Shown one piece after another: positions 11,101-21,664 of a DNA stretch of 64,000 nt; within the stretch, counting starts at the first letter, position 1, and every line of letters begins with the position of its first letter. Where the stretch lies: NCBI GenBank assembly GCA_026008535.1, contig BRKX01000002.1:75103380-75167379 (forward strand), written 5' to 3'. Position numbers and translations under genes: made by a program. The DNA comes from Perilla frutescens. Taxonomy: Eukaryota > Streptophyta > Magnoliopsida > Lamiales > Lamiaceae. The notes beneath the pieces are model-generated. The model saw only the letters and a list, made by a program, of their open reading frames with translations, had not been told where the DNA came from and did no database searches.

Positions 11101-14100
11101 TCTATCTCCAAAAAATCCAGCATATGACCTCCTAGCAAAGATGCTCGAGTATGTGGTTATTGTTGAGTACTTGCAAGTATTGGTTTTAGTCTGTTTCTAA
11201 TTATGCATGTAATGGTGCAATTAAGTCTCAGTTAAGATATTCTAATGGGATATCCAGCTTCAATCTAGTAATATGCTCCTTTACCTAATATTTGGATAGT
11301 ATTTAGTCATCAGAATTGCTGTTGATTGACTAATTTATTATAAAATATTCATCTAAGTGTTTGTTAGCAAAATAAGGCAGATTATATGTATAGTTATTGT
11401 CCGTGCATTCTGGTAGTCTTTTGGTTAGAATGAAATAGGGTAATTTTTTTGAAGATGTTGAGGAATCAAAGTAGCAATGTGGCTTGTGGACTTCCAAGAA
11501 AGGAGAGTTTTAAGGATTCATTTGTGAGCGACATTATTAGAGATTGAAGATTAGGCTTTCAGAATAGATTCTCTTTGTTTTGTTATTGGGTGGACGTCTT
11601 GTCCCCTTTCTGAACTGTTGGTTTCTTCTCTTATCAATAAAATTTCATTTCTTATTAAAAAAGAAGAAAAAGGAAATAAATGTTTTCTTCAGTACTAATT
11701 TATTTTTTGTTTTATTTGAATTGTCTGCTCAATAATTTTGGTTTTATTATCATCTTTCTATTTCTTTAGACTTTAGTAAGTAGTGTGTATTATTGTTTAT
11801 TCTGAAACTTACATGCAATCCATATCTGATTTTATTTTCAGGTATGATCCTAGAAAAAGAATAACTGCCGCACAAGCTCTTGAGCATGAGTATGTAATTG
11901 ACTTTTCATTGACTCTCATCGTCTCTGATATGACCTCCTATTTGGATGATCTTTTTCATTCACTTATCTATATGCTTTATTTGAGCTGCTTTATGCTAAG
12001 AGTGGCTAAATGGGTGACTGTTTTCCATACTTAGGAATTGTTTGCCCAACCTGTTGAACAACAGCTATTAGTTCCTCACCTTTGTGTCCTTTCTGCATTC
12101 AAGTTGTTTCAAAACGAGGTTTTGAACTGAGTGGTGGATTTATGCTTGTTCGGTTCATGAAATACTTCTGTAGTCATCCATTTTCCTCATGCTATCTTGG
12201 GTTGTCTGACCTATAATTTGCAAGCTCATCCCTTAATTCAAACATTCTAGATTGATGACCACAGGCCTGCTACATGATTCTACTTCAGAGAATTACTCCA
12301 CTCCTTTGCCTTGTTCCTTCTCAAGTTTTTGTGTAGTCTGGAAATGGTAGATTGGAAAAGCGCCTTTAAACTTTGCTTAGAATTTATTGGTTTATACACA
12401 AAAAAAAGAACAAAAAACCAAGGACCTTTTGATCATTTGTCCAGATCCTTTCATAAATATTGTCTATCTTCCAACATAGATTTTTGGTCCTTCCAATTAG
12501 TTTGTTGTTAACTGTGTTATTGTTAAACTGCTGATAAATGTGTTTACACTAAGGAGTTTCAGAAAATTTTCTGTTCCCATTGTTTGCTTTATGGGCCTTT
12601 TTCTCTGTTATTCCTCTGCTTGTGGTATATGTATTAAGTGTTTGATGCAATGGTGTTGGTTAGGATCTATATGCAAGTTCTTAACTTTTGGCAGTGGTAA
12701 ACTGGCATTATAATTGTTATCAGTCCAAATTACTCAATGAATTAGTAACATACATGAGGAAATAATGGGCATTTGTGGGGTTTATCAAATAAATCTATTT
12801 TTAATATGTTTCTGTCAAAAGCTTCATGACTATACCTGCAGTTTCACTTACTCTCCTTCCATTTTACTTTCTTTATGGATACCCACAACCTTTACAACAC
12901 TGCACACAAAGTATTCCAAGGTATAAGGCGTTGATGGGATCGAACCCATGACTTCCAAGTCATGAGAATGCCACTCCACCAACTAGGCCACCCCATGGGG
13001 GGAACATTTTCTTTTGTCTTTCAGTTTTTGTATTCTATAAACTGATTGATTTTATGACAGGAAATGTGAATTTTTCTGCTTTCTCCATGCAGTAATGCCT
13101 TGGTAGTTTTGAAGCGTCATCAATTTATAATGTTAACGATGTAATTGTATATATTACATGTGTATATTTCTCCTTATTTAGATAGACTAGAATCTTCTTA
13201 TGTATGGTAGGGAGATCTTTACAGAAGTCTTTTTACTGGTAGAATACACATATATGAAACCTTCTTTTCTCCTTTACATCACAATTAATCTGCAAATGCA
13301 ATCCATTTAGATTTCTATTTTTCCCTATTCACAGGTATTTTCGTATGGAGCCTTTGCCGGGTTGCAAGTACGTAGTTATAGTCCTTCTGGCACTTTTGAT
13401 GACTTTGTAGTACTTTTTCTAAGCACTTCATGTCTAATGACACATTCTTGTACTAATTTGATCTTGCTAATAACTAAATTCTGTCAGTGCACTAATACCT
13501 CCACAACCAGGAGAGAAAGTAGTGAATTACCCTACTCGACCTGTGGACACGAGCACTGATATTGAGGGAACCATCAGTCTCCAACCTCAACCGGTATGTT
13601 AGCCAAATATTTGGTTTCATTCACACATTTAATTGGAAGATTCTTCAACATTAATGTTAATCTTGTGGAGTACTTTATGTTGGTGATGATTATCGGTTTG
13701 TGCAGCAGTTGAATGGGCCCTGGTCATGTCTTTGCCATAGACCTGCAGCTTTGAATCTATCCTACTGTTGTATATTGATCATCTGAGGCCTCAGCTAACC
13801 ACATGTTTACAAATGCATTCTTACCCCCATGCTATATGAACTTGCGGTCCTTGGCTTATAATGAAATACAGATATTTTGATAAGACGAAAGAGTTATATC
13901 TCATGGAAATAAATGAAATACAAATATTTTGATAAGACGAAAGAGTTATATCTCATGGAATATCATATTTAAAGCTCGGGAAATAATTGTTTTATTGTTC
14001 TCATTTGGCAATTTTAATAATCCACATTCCAGGTAATAGAGGTAGGTTTATTTGAACTGTACATAGAAACAACCCCAAACCTGATGTGGGAAACACCTAA

Positions 14101-15352
14101 ATCAAGATATCAGCTTCGGGTGCCAAGAGAAAAATTCGTAATCTGCATGGGATTGATAAACTTGTAAATCTTTTATATATGTTTGAAATGTTCAACAATG
14201 TGAAATCATGAGATATTTAATAATTGCATAATTAGTAACTGCTTTCTTGAAATTGCAATCTTTTATCATAACTTTATTTCCTTTTTCATGAAACAAGTTC
14301 AAGTTCTCCCAATCACATCCTAGAGTCTTTTTTCTGAATTTTGACTTGCAAAAGTTGATGAGGCCACTGGCTGAGTTGCATGATTTATTTTTACGAGTTA
14401 GAAGCAAAGTGGAACAATAACTGTTCTACAATCTAATATCTAATATATAATGATAAGGAAGGCATTCTAAATCTTGTATTAATATAGCATGTGGGAAGAT
14501 TGCTTGACTTGGAGAATGAATATCCATGTAGCCAACCCCATAAGTGCTCGGAACGGGATCTCTGATGATGATGGTGATAACATGCATAGTTAATTGAAAA
14601 GATGCCACTTAAGCGAGGATGTATGCTCATAATATGAGTAATTTTCTACTTCTCGTTGAACTTCAAAACTGAACTCACCCATAATAAGTAAGTAATATGT
14701 TTTATTTTGTACCCGGATATAAAGCTTCAGGTCTCAATATTCATGCACAATTAGATAATGTAACAAATATAGGTTAATGAAATCAGGATGCAGAAGTGAA
14801 ATTCTCATCATGATACAAGGACATTAAAGGACTACCATATACTAGGAAGCATATCATCCGGATAGTAATTGGTAAAAAGTGTAAAGCCTAGCCTAGTAAG
14901 CTTGATCTATCTTTTTCCATGATAATTTCCAGTGAATCTCTCGACTCATGGATAAATTTCCTTGTGGTTTTTCTTTTATTAGGTATCTTCTGGGAATATG
15001 TCTGGGTCGATGGCAGGTCCTCACGTAATGCAAAATAGATCAATGCCTCGGCCAATGCCCATGGGCATGCAGCGGATGCAACCCGGAATCCCTGCTTACA
15101 ATCTTGCTTCTCAGGGTGGTATGGGAGGTGGAGTAAATCCTGGTGGCATCCCTATGCAACGAGGTGTTGCTGCCCAGGGTCACCAACAGCAGCAGGTTTG
15201 TGGCGTTCAGACAATAATACTGCTGAATGTTTATGGTTGATTATGTTCCTTTCATAAATGCATAATCTATTATTTTATAATAGATGAGAAGGAAAGATCC
15301 TGGAATGGGAATGACTGGATACCCTCCACAGCAGAAATCTAAGCGCTTCTGA
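8161..15352 (+). CDS. CDKE1: Cyclin-dependent kinase E-1 (CDK8 of the Mediator kinase module)
   Basis: Fifteen coding exons (8161-8373, 9087-9197, 9393-9496, 9675-9717, 9892-9990, 10287-10356, 10523-10617, 10744-10777, 10855-10939, 11071-11148, 11842-11889, 13335-13367, 13488-13593, 14983-15195, 15284-15352) join in frame to 466 residues, close to the 470 of Arabidopsis CDKE;1. Visible landmarks: glycine loop GEGTYG at 28-33, catalytic Lys51 in AIKKF, the class-defining SPTAIRE cyclin-binding helix at 63-69, HRDLKPSN from His148 with catalytic Asp150, DFG at 172-174, and WYRAPE. The C-terminal tail, encoded mostly by exon 14, is Met/Gly/Gln-rich and low complexity. By family knowledge it pairs with cyclin C and MED12/MED13, phosphorylates transcription regulators, and affects floral organ identity and stress or redox signalling. 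All active-site residues are intact. The ATG at 8161 begins the conserved MGDGR start. Confidence 0.96.
12880..12996 (-). mobile_element. tRNA-derived SINE-like insertion in CDKE;1 intron 11
   Basis: On the minus strand a tRNA-like head begins GGGGTGGCCTAGTTGG. It contains a perfect A-box match (TGGCCTAGTTGG, plus-strand 12979-12990) and a perfect B-box match (GGTTCGATCCC, 12936-12946), the internal RNA polymerase III promoter. The anticodon and T stem-loops are imperfect: each loop comes out at 6 rather than 7 nt with full pairing. The tRNA-like part is followed by unrelated sequence with TTG-rich patches. A tRNA-like head plus unrelated body inside an intron fits a SINE better than a working tRNA gene. 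The 3' boundary and target duplication could not be fixed. Confidence 0.6.
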
Positions 15353-15353
15353 G

Positions 15354-16184
15354 GTAATATTGGTTGTGGTTCTTCAGTTTCATTCTAGAATTTATTTTTT
15401 TTCCGATATCCGCTTGGAAAATGTGGAGGCATTGCCCTCTTGGTAGCTGATAGGAATGCTTTTCATATGATAGAGAATTGAATTTTGTGAATTTATGTCA
15501 CCTTTCTGATGAGAAAAGACTTAACTATACCTGCAAGTCATTACATGGTTCCTGTCCATTAAGTTTGATCTTATTATTCATGTATATATGCCATCTGCAA
15601 AGCTGGTTCAGCGAATTCTTTGCCTATTCTAGTGAAATTACAAGTAAGTTATGATAATGAGTTCATCTTTTTTAACATATCTACCTGGAGAAAACATCGA
15701 GATCAAATACCTAACATATTCATTATACCTTGAATATCTGAATGATTAAATATTACACTTAAAAATCCCGAATCATTTCTATAGAGATCAAATACCTAAC
15801 TTTTTTTCCCTAGTAACTGGCAGATAATGTAAGCTACCCCTTCTTTGAGTGGTTTGGTCAATAGAAGTTACTGCAGGACTAGAAAGAATTGTCATTTTCA
15901 TGAAACCAGTGAATCATTAAACAGACGGAGTACCTCGTGCCTCAATCTTAAGATTGACAACAGATGAGGCGATGATGTTGTTTTGAGCTAAAAGAACCAA
16001 CTTCAGTGACAAGAAAGCTTTGAGACAGTGAATTGTGTTACCTGCTCAAACTGCATCTTGTCCTCCATATATGCATATGTATTTTCGAGGAACCATTATC
16101 CGTGAAGAAAGATGCACTTTTGTTTCACCTTATACTGGTCTTAGTTGTTTGATCTGATTCCAAGGTTATACATTCTATGTGCAG
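15354..16184 (+). other. 3' UTR intron of CDKE;1
   Basis: The stop codon ends at 15352, one more base follows, and then GAG|GTAATA gives a donor. The acceptor TGTGCAG ends at 16184 after an 831-bp T-rich interval. The downstream exon (about 16185-16600) is GC-richer than the intron and has no long ORF, as expected of a 3' UTR. It is supported by splice signals and composition only. Confidence 0.6.
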
Positions 16185-17179
16185 AATACAGTTCGGTGTC
16201 CGTATCTACTGAACAGAAGTGGCAAGATAATCGCAATCTCATTGGTGAAAAAATACGTCGAAATCAAGTTCCTCAGGAAAGTTCGAACTCAATTCACTGC
16301 CCAGAAAAGCTGAAACTGGGCTAGTTGAACTGAATTATTTGACCCCAAATCTACAATTCATATTTATGTATCAGAAATGCATATGCACAGATCAAGACTC
16401 AATACTGGCGCCAACTGGCGTCTAATTCTTCTCAAGAAGGGTGACTGCTGTTGGAACCCTGGTAACAGAACAACTTCATATAAACAGGTCGATTTCAGTT
16501 GAAATTGAAATTGATGTATAAATGTTTGTAAAGTTGTTTCTTAGCCAATGTAAGTTGATATTTACTGTCTTGTTTAGATATTTTTACTCTGTAAAAACTG
16601 CTAGCTGTTACTTGTTTAGTTTTGCTTAGGTTTGTTCTGCCTTGTAACTAGGGAAGCTAACACAAGATAGGTGCGTGCGTGTGTGTAAATTTAAACCTTA
16701 TAACAGATCATTAGAAAAAATTCATTAAATGGGGGATCTAAATCCGTATTCAATGACATACTCGTAAGTTTGTTTGTGTTTTGGACGTTAGATAAGATTC
16801 GGATCTTGATCTGTTAAACGATCTTACATAAAGACTTCCCTTGAATAGATAGTTGAACACTCTTATATGACAACTATAGTAGTTTGGTCTAGCGTAAAAT
16901 CAAAAATACTTTTTGAGAAAAATATTTTGCTTCACATAATTATTTTTCAGAAAATTTGTAGTTTTTTTTTTAAAACCGGAAATTAAAATTTAATCTAATA
17001 TTAGATGAAATGTCATTACCTATTTATAGAGCCGCAGAAAATGAATAAAATGAGAAAAGACAAAAAATTTCAGTCGTAGGTTTCATGTGCAAAATCGATT
17101 GTATTTTTGTGGAATGCAACTTTTAAAGATGAAGTAAGAAGTATGGCCACTTTCTTCACATACAAAATTCATTTTAATA

Positions 17180-17450
17180 CTCCCTCCGTCTCATTTATAT
17201 AGTCCCTATTACTATTTTGAGGTGTCCCAACTATATAGTTCCATAACTATAAATAGTATTAATTATCATGGTAATATACAAATATACTTTGCTATGTATT
17301 GGAAATTAAAACTCAACCACTTAAATTTTTTAGGGTCATTAATTTTAAGTAAGGGTAATAATGGAAGTTAAACTTTAATATCTTGTTTTCATAAATATTT
17401 TTAATCTACGTGTGAGGATAAAGTGGACTATATAAATGGGACGGAGGGAG
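17180..17450. mobile_element. Stowaway-type MITE, family A copy 1
   Basis: A 271-bp element with terminal inverted repeats of about 28 bp (CTCCCTCCGTCTCATTTATA at the left, its near-perfect complement at the right) is flanked by TA dinucleotides at 17178-17179 and 17451-17452. These are the classic Stowaway (Tc1/mariner) features. A copy in opposite orientation lies at 44424-44695 with matching interior, for example the AAATATTTTTAATCTACGTG segment. Non-autonomous; no ORF. Confidence 0.9.
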
Positions 17451-17759
17451 TACTACTTTCGAATGTTCAATATATATTCTAATCACACAAATTATTCTAA
17501 TTATTCATGGTGACGAGACTCATGAAGATTCGGGGGCGAATTTTTTTTAAAAGGGGGAGAATGATGGTAACGAGACTGTATTTTCTTAATCATGGGATGA
17601 CTTGATTAATAATTATGAAAGAAAAGATAATTTTTGAAAAATATAAATTATTTGGGTATTACTATTAATGCCCCTACCGCTCGAGGGTACTAAATTTTTC
17701 ATCAATGATATGGTAGTATCACATGGGTTAAATTTACGACTGAGGCATTGAACTTACTC

Positions 17760-18930
17760 TTTAGACATTAAACTTGCACATGTTCGGCTCAAAAAGTGTT
17801 CGGCTCAAAAAGGGGTCGTTCGAAATTCGTTAGTTTTCTAAACGAGCCGAACTCGGATCTAGAATCGAGCTCGAATATAGTAGTATTCGGCTCGGTCTGC
17901 TGGTGAGTATGTTCGAATTCGAGTTTAATCGAACATGTTCATGAATATTATAAATAATTCAAAAGGAAAAATTAAATAAGTATTTTTTTAGCTCGAATAT
18001 GTAAATTAAACAAGGTTGCAGAAGGCGCTAGGCGCTAGTCGGGCGGCTGAGGGGGACCTAGCGCCTAAGGAGCCTAGGCAGATTCTAGGCATTTTTATTA
18101 TTATTATTATTATTTTATATATTTCTTAACAAATATAAAAAAAATTAATGTATAAATTCATAAATCTTCATATTCCAAATAATATTAATTAAAGTTTAAA
18201 TCATTCAAAACCTAAAATAAAACAAACACTGAAAGTTCAAATTATTCAAAGTTCATGACAAAATAACATTCAAAGTTCAAATAAAACCGAATTCGAAAGA
18301 AATCAACATTTAAATATTTCATGACACAATATCCATCATATTCATCTCCGACTTCATTAACCAAATCAATTTCTTCTTCCTCGGCCTCGAAATTCAAAAC
18401 TATATCAATAAAATTAGAACTTAATCTATTTAATTTACCTGGATCAAACTTGGCATCATTGAAAGAGCAAGCTTTCGCTTTTACATAATATACTTTTTTT
18501 TAGATGTTTTAGGAATTAGGAGTCCATTTATTATGTTAAAAAATAATTTATTTTTTTCTTAAAAAGATGAAATTCTGTTGTCAAGACAAAACTCGACCAC
18601 GTAATGGGGCGAACAATTCCACCTAGGCGGCTAAGTCCGCATAAGACGGCCGATTATATGATTTTCGCCTAGGCCGCCTAGATTGCATTCTGCAACACTG
18701 AAATTAAATGAGCATTTTTTTGAGCATTCGACTCAAGCTCGATTAGGGGAATTTTCGACCATTTCATGAGCTGAACTCGAATCGAATTCGAGCATGATAA
18801 ATACTTATCGAGCTGAGCTTAAACAAGAGAGAAAAAATTTGAATCGAACTCAAATTTAAAAATTCCTTAACGAATCGAGCTTCAACATCAGGATGTTCGA
18901 CTTGATTCTATTCGTTTACAGCTCTACACA
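17760..18930. repeat. Older GTTCGGCTCG/GCTGTAAACGA-type repeat, split by a hAT element
   Basis: The flanks of the hAT insertion (about 17760-18002 and 18709-18930) both consist of degenerate runs of TCGAGCT/GTTCGAA/CGAACTCGA words. The right edge reads TCTATTCGTTTACAGCTCTAC, the complement of the common plant repeat end AGAGCTGTAAACGA. The two halves appear to be one older element interrupted by the younger one. Exact outer ends are uncertain. Confidence 0.5.
18011..18700. mobile_element. hAT-type DNA transposon (non-autonomous), exact 8-bp target duplication
   Basis: The 690-bp element starts CAAGGTTGCAGAAGGC and ends in the complement of CAGTGTTGCAGAATGC (13 of 16 positions match). It is flanked by identical 8-bp direct repeats AAATTAAA at 18003-18010 and 18701-18708. 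CARNG-type termini and an 8-bp duplication define the hAT superfamily. Subterminal regions are rich in GCGCCTAGG/CCGCCTAG words, typical transposase-binding clusters. On the minus strand about 18290-18465 stays open for roughly 60 codons and includes an acidic stretch (EAEEEEIDLV), possibly the last trace of a transposase C-terminus. No complete transposase is present. Confidence 0.85.
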
Positions 18931-18939
18931 TGCGCATGA

Positions 18940-20290
18940 ACAACTTACACTTAAACGTAAACTTACATTTTCACATTAAACTTTACACTTTCGTCATTGA
19001 ACTTACATTTATATATGTTAAAGTAAATTGATGTTGAAAATTGTGTGGAGTACAGAAAGTACCGTGCGTGTGACGCCCCATATGACAAGCTAGAATAATA
19101 TTTTGGACTTCTATACATAAAAAATAGCTACAAAACTTATATTTTTATTAGTTAATTACCCAACATTTTCTCATTTTCACACTTTCGTATTCTCAAAATT
19201 CAAAATAACACACCAGTACCTAATGTTTACATAATTAATATTTTTAATACTGATGTAATTTTTTAGCGGGCCAAATAACGTGTATTGTTGCCTTGTTGGA
19301 AATCTTACGCTGATTTTCATCCAATTTAATAAAATTACGTGGAAACCAAATATCTTAACTAATAAACAAAACAATATCATTTCCAGCAATCCAAGTCATT
19401 CTTTGGTCCGTCAAAAATTACAATAGTATTAAAAGTGTTAATTATGCAAACATTCAGTACTGATGTATTATTTTTAAACTCCAGAACAAAAATTAAAAAT
19501 TAGCAAACGTTAAGTACTAAAATTAACCCTTTTTATTAGAAGTAGTCCTTTTTATTACAAGTAACTACTTCTGTACATTTACACTAAGAACATACTATGA
19601 ATCATCCTCACATGGTATGGTTATACCATGATTGAAAAATCATAAATTTAAACCATGCAATACATTCTTGTGGTCGAGCCCCATTACACACGGCTTAATG
19701 AGGAGTTTGAATCTCCTATGTGGTTGGTAGATTATTATCAAACATAAGTGAATTAAGGTAAACCAAGATAGTTATCGAGTTATTGTACATGATCGGAATT
19801 TATTTGGAAAACACCCACGAGAGATTTTGTCAACAGCACAAAAGATAATCCTAAATATCTTGGAAAGATAGATACTTGCATTTTTGCAGTGAGATAATAT
19901 ATATATATATATTATTTACCGACTGCAACCCACAAGATGCAACTTGCTCACTATCAGAATCAACAACATGACATAATAAATCCTTAAAAACGACAACATC
20001 GATTCTCATCTCAAAATAATCAAGATTTTTCCCAAATCCACTTCACATATTTTCAGATACACCGAATTGAACTCATCTTTCTCAAAATAATTTCACCAAT
20101 CAAGATTTTTGCAAAATCCAGTGTGCACAGATTTTCAGATTCAACGAACTCAACCCCCCATAGCCTCTCTATAATATTAATTTAATTTACTTTAATTTAT
20201 TACCCACAGCTGTAACCTAGCTACAGTATTTAATAGATATATCTATATATATATTACCACTACCATATACCACCTGGTTTTGCTTCCTTC
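18940..20290. other. Intergenic region upstream of the DOG1-like gene
   Basis: AT-rich sequence with no supported exon. It includes a direct repeat of TCAAGATTTTT(G/C)CCAAATCC...CAGATTTTCAGAT around 20020-20145, short AT runs near 19898-19912, and the presumed promoter at the right end. No transposon end was recognised. Confidence 0.45.
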
Positions 20291-20305
20291 TCTTGCAAGA
20301 TTTCA

Positions 20306-20313
20306 CTATAAAA
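20306..20313 (+). promoter_or_regulatory. TATA box of the DOG1-like gene
   Basis: CTATAAAAA lies about 65 bp upstream of the start codon and is followed by a CT-rich leader (TCTCTCTCTC), a common plant core-promoter arrangement. This makes the ATG at 20293 unlikely to be in the mRNA. Confidence 0.6.
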
Positions 20314-20374
20314 ATCTCTCTCTCACATAAAAAATATTACCCCTCCCCACTCCTCCTTGCATTGCCCCGAATCC

Positions 20375-21232
20375 ATGTCGAATCCACCCAACAACATCAC
20401 ATACTTAACACAGGCAATCAGAAATGGACGTCAAGAAAGAGAATCCTTCCACAAGTTCTTCGAGTGCTGGATCATCGAGCAGAACCAGCACCTCGAAGAA
20501 CTCATCTCCGCCTCCAAGGAGGTGGAGGAGCGCCGCCGCCACCTCCCCGAGAACCAGCAGGAGGTGGAGGAGGAGCGAGTGCTTCGGCCCCTCCTTGAGC
20601 GAGTAGTCCAGCATTACGAGCACTACTATAGGGCAAAAGCCCGGTGTGGCAAGGCAGACATACTATCAATGTTCAACCCCACATGGCTGAGCAGCCTCGA
20701 GGATGCATTCCTCTGGATTGGGGGGTGGCGGCCGAGCATGGCCTTCCACCTCCTCTACTCCGAGTCGGGGCTGCAGCTCGAGGCCAGGCTTCCCGAGCTC
20801 ATGCAGGGGCTGGCGACTGGTGACTTGAGCGACCTCACCCCGACTCAGATAGAGCAGGTGGACGGGTTACAAAAGGAGACCATATATAAGGAGAAGGAGA
20901 TAACGGAGAACCTGGCGAAGCAGCAGGAGACGGTGGCGGACTCCTCCATGGTCGAGCTGGCTCATGCAATGACGGAGGCGGTGAGGGAGGGGGGCGTGGA
21001 TCGAGCCATGGACGAGGGCCGGGTGGATGAGGCGCTCGCCCCCAAGCAGGAGGGGTTGGTGGGGATACTGCAGCTTGCTGATGACTTGAGGCTCGAGACG
21101 CTGAGGAAGGTGATCGGGATTCTAACTCCGATGCAGGCTGTGCATTACCTCATTGCTGCTGCAGCTCTGCACCTGAGGGTTCATGAATGGGGGAAGAAAC
21201 GTGACGCTAATGGCCACGCTCATCGTCGATAG
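20375..21232 (+). CDS. DOG1-domain protein (DOG1-like, TGA-related without bZIP)
   Basis: This intronless gene encodes 285 residues from the ATG at 20375 (MSNPPNN); an in-frame ATG at 20357 would add six residues. A DOG1/TGA C-terminal-type domain spans most of the protein. It begins at SFHKFFECWIIEQNQHLEEL and continues through FLWIGGWRPSMAFHLLYSES, a Q/E-rich coiled segment (TEN LAKQQETVADSSMVEL) and the closing LTPMQAVHYLIAAAALHLR. No basic region or leucine zipper precedes it, so it is not a TGA bZIP factor. It resembles the Arabidopsis DOG1-LIKE group, probably the DOGL4 branch. DOG1 proteins act in seed dormancy through PP2C phosphatases and haem; DOGL4 is tied to seed storage gene expression. 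The exact branch and function here are inference. The coding region is markedly GC-richer than its surroundings. Confidence 0.88.
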   Translation: MSNPPNNITYLTQAIRNGRQERESFHKFFECWIIEQNQHLEELISASKEVEERRRHLPENQQEVEEERVLRPLLERVVQHYEHYYRAKARCGKADILSMFNPTWLSSLEDAFLWIGGWRPSMAFHLLYSESGLQLEARLPELMQGLATGDLSDLTPTQIEQVDGLQKETIYKEKEITENLAKQQETVADSSMVELAHAMTEAVREGGVDRAMDEGRVDEALAPKQEGLVGILQLADDLRLETLRKVIGILTPMQAVHYLIAAAALHLRVHEWGKKRDANGHAHRR

Positions 21233-21320
21233 AGAGAGAGAGAGAGTATTGTTAGCCTACTACGTGTTTGCTTTATTCTTGATGTTGTGATCTGCTCTGG
21301 TTATGTTTCCTATCTATTTA

Positions 21321-21326
21321 AATAAA
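21321..21326 (+). terminator. Candidate poly(A) signal of the DOG1-like gene
   Basis: AATAAATAAA lies 89 bp past the stop and is followed by an A-run. It sits in the 430-bp gap shared with the convergent PDI gene. Confidence 0.45.
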
Positions 21327-21664
21327 TAAAAAAAAAAAAAACTCAAGATTTCTATCAAAACATGTTCTGATATTCATGATAATTTATGTCTACTACATTG
21401 AACAACTGGAACAACTCTAATCCTACTATTAAGAACTGGGAAAAATCCAGATTTATTTGAGCTAGAAAGTAAAAAAAAAAAAAAAAAGACGAAAAAGGAA
21501 CTAGTAAATAAAAGAAAATAAAATCCGCAGCAGAAGTTCTTCCCTCGTTAGACACTACAATCTGCAAAAGAAATTAAAATAGTGGGTGTCAAATGAAAGA
21601 GCATTTGAAATTTCAATTGTTTCGTTACGAAAATTCAATGAATGTGATGTTGAGTGGTACCTCT

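Noticed and set aside
12925..12996. Functional nuclear tRNA gene on the minus strand
   Set aside because: A and B boxes are good, but the anticodon and T loops are one base short and the acceptor stem does not pair; a SINE head is the better reading.
20293..20598. 101-codon ORF overlapping the DOG1-like start
   Set aside because: Its ATG is upstream of the TATA box, so probably not in the mRNA, and its frame yields Pro/Gly/Ala low complexity.
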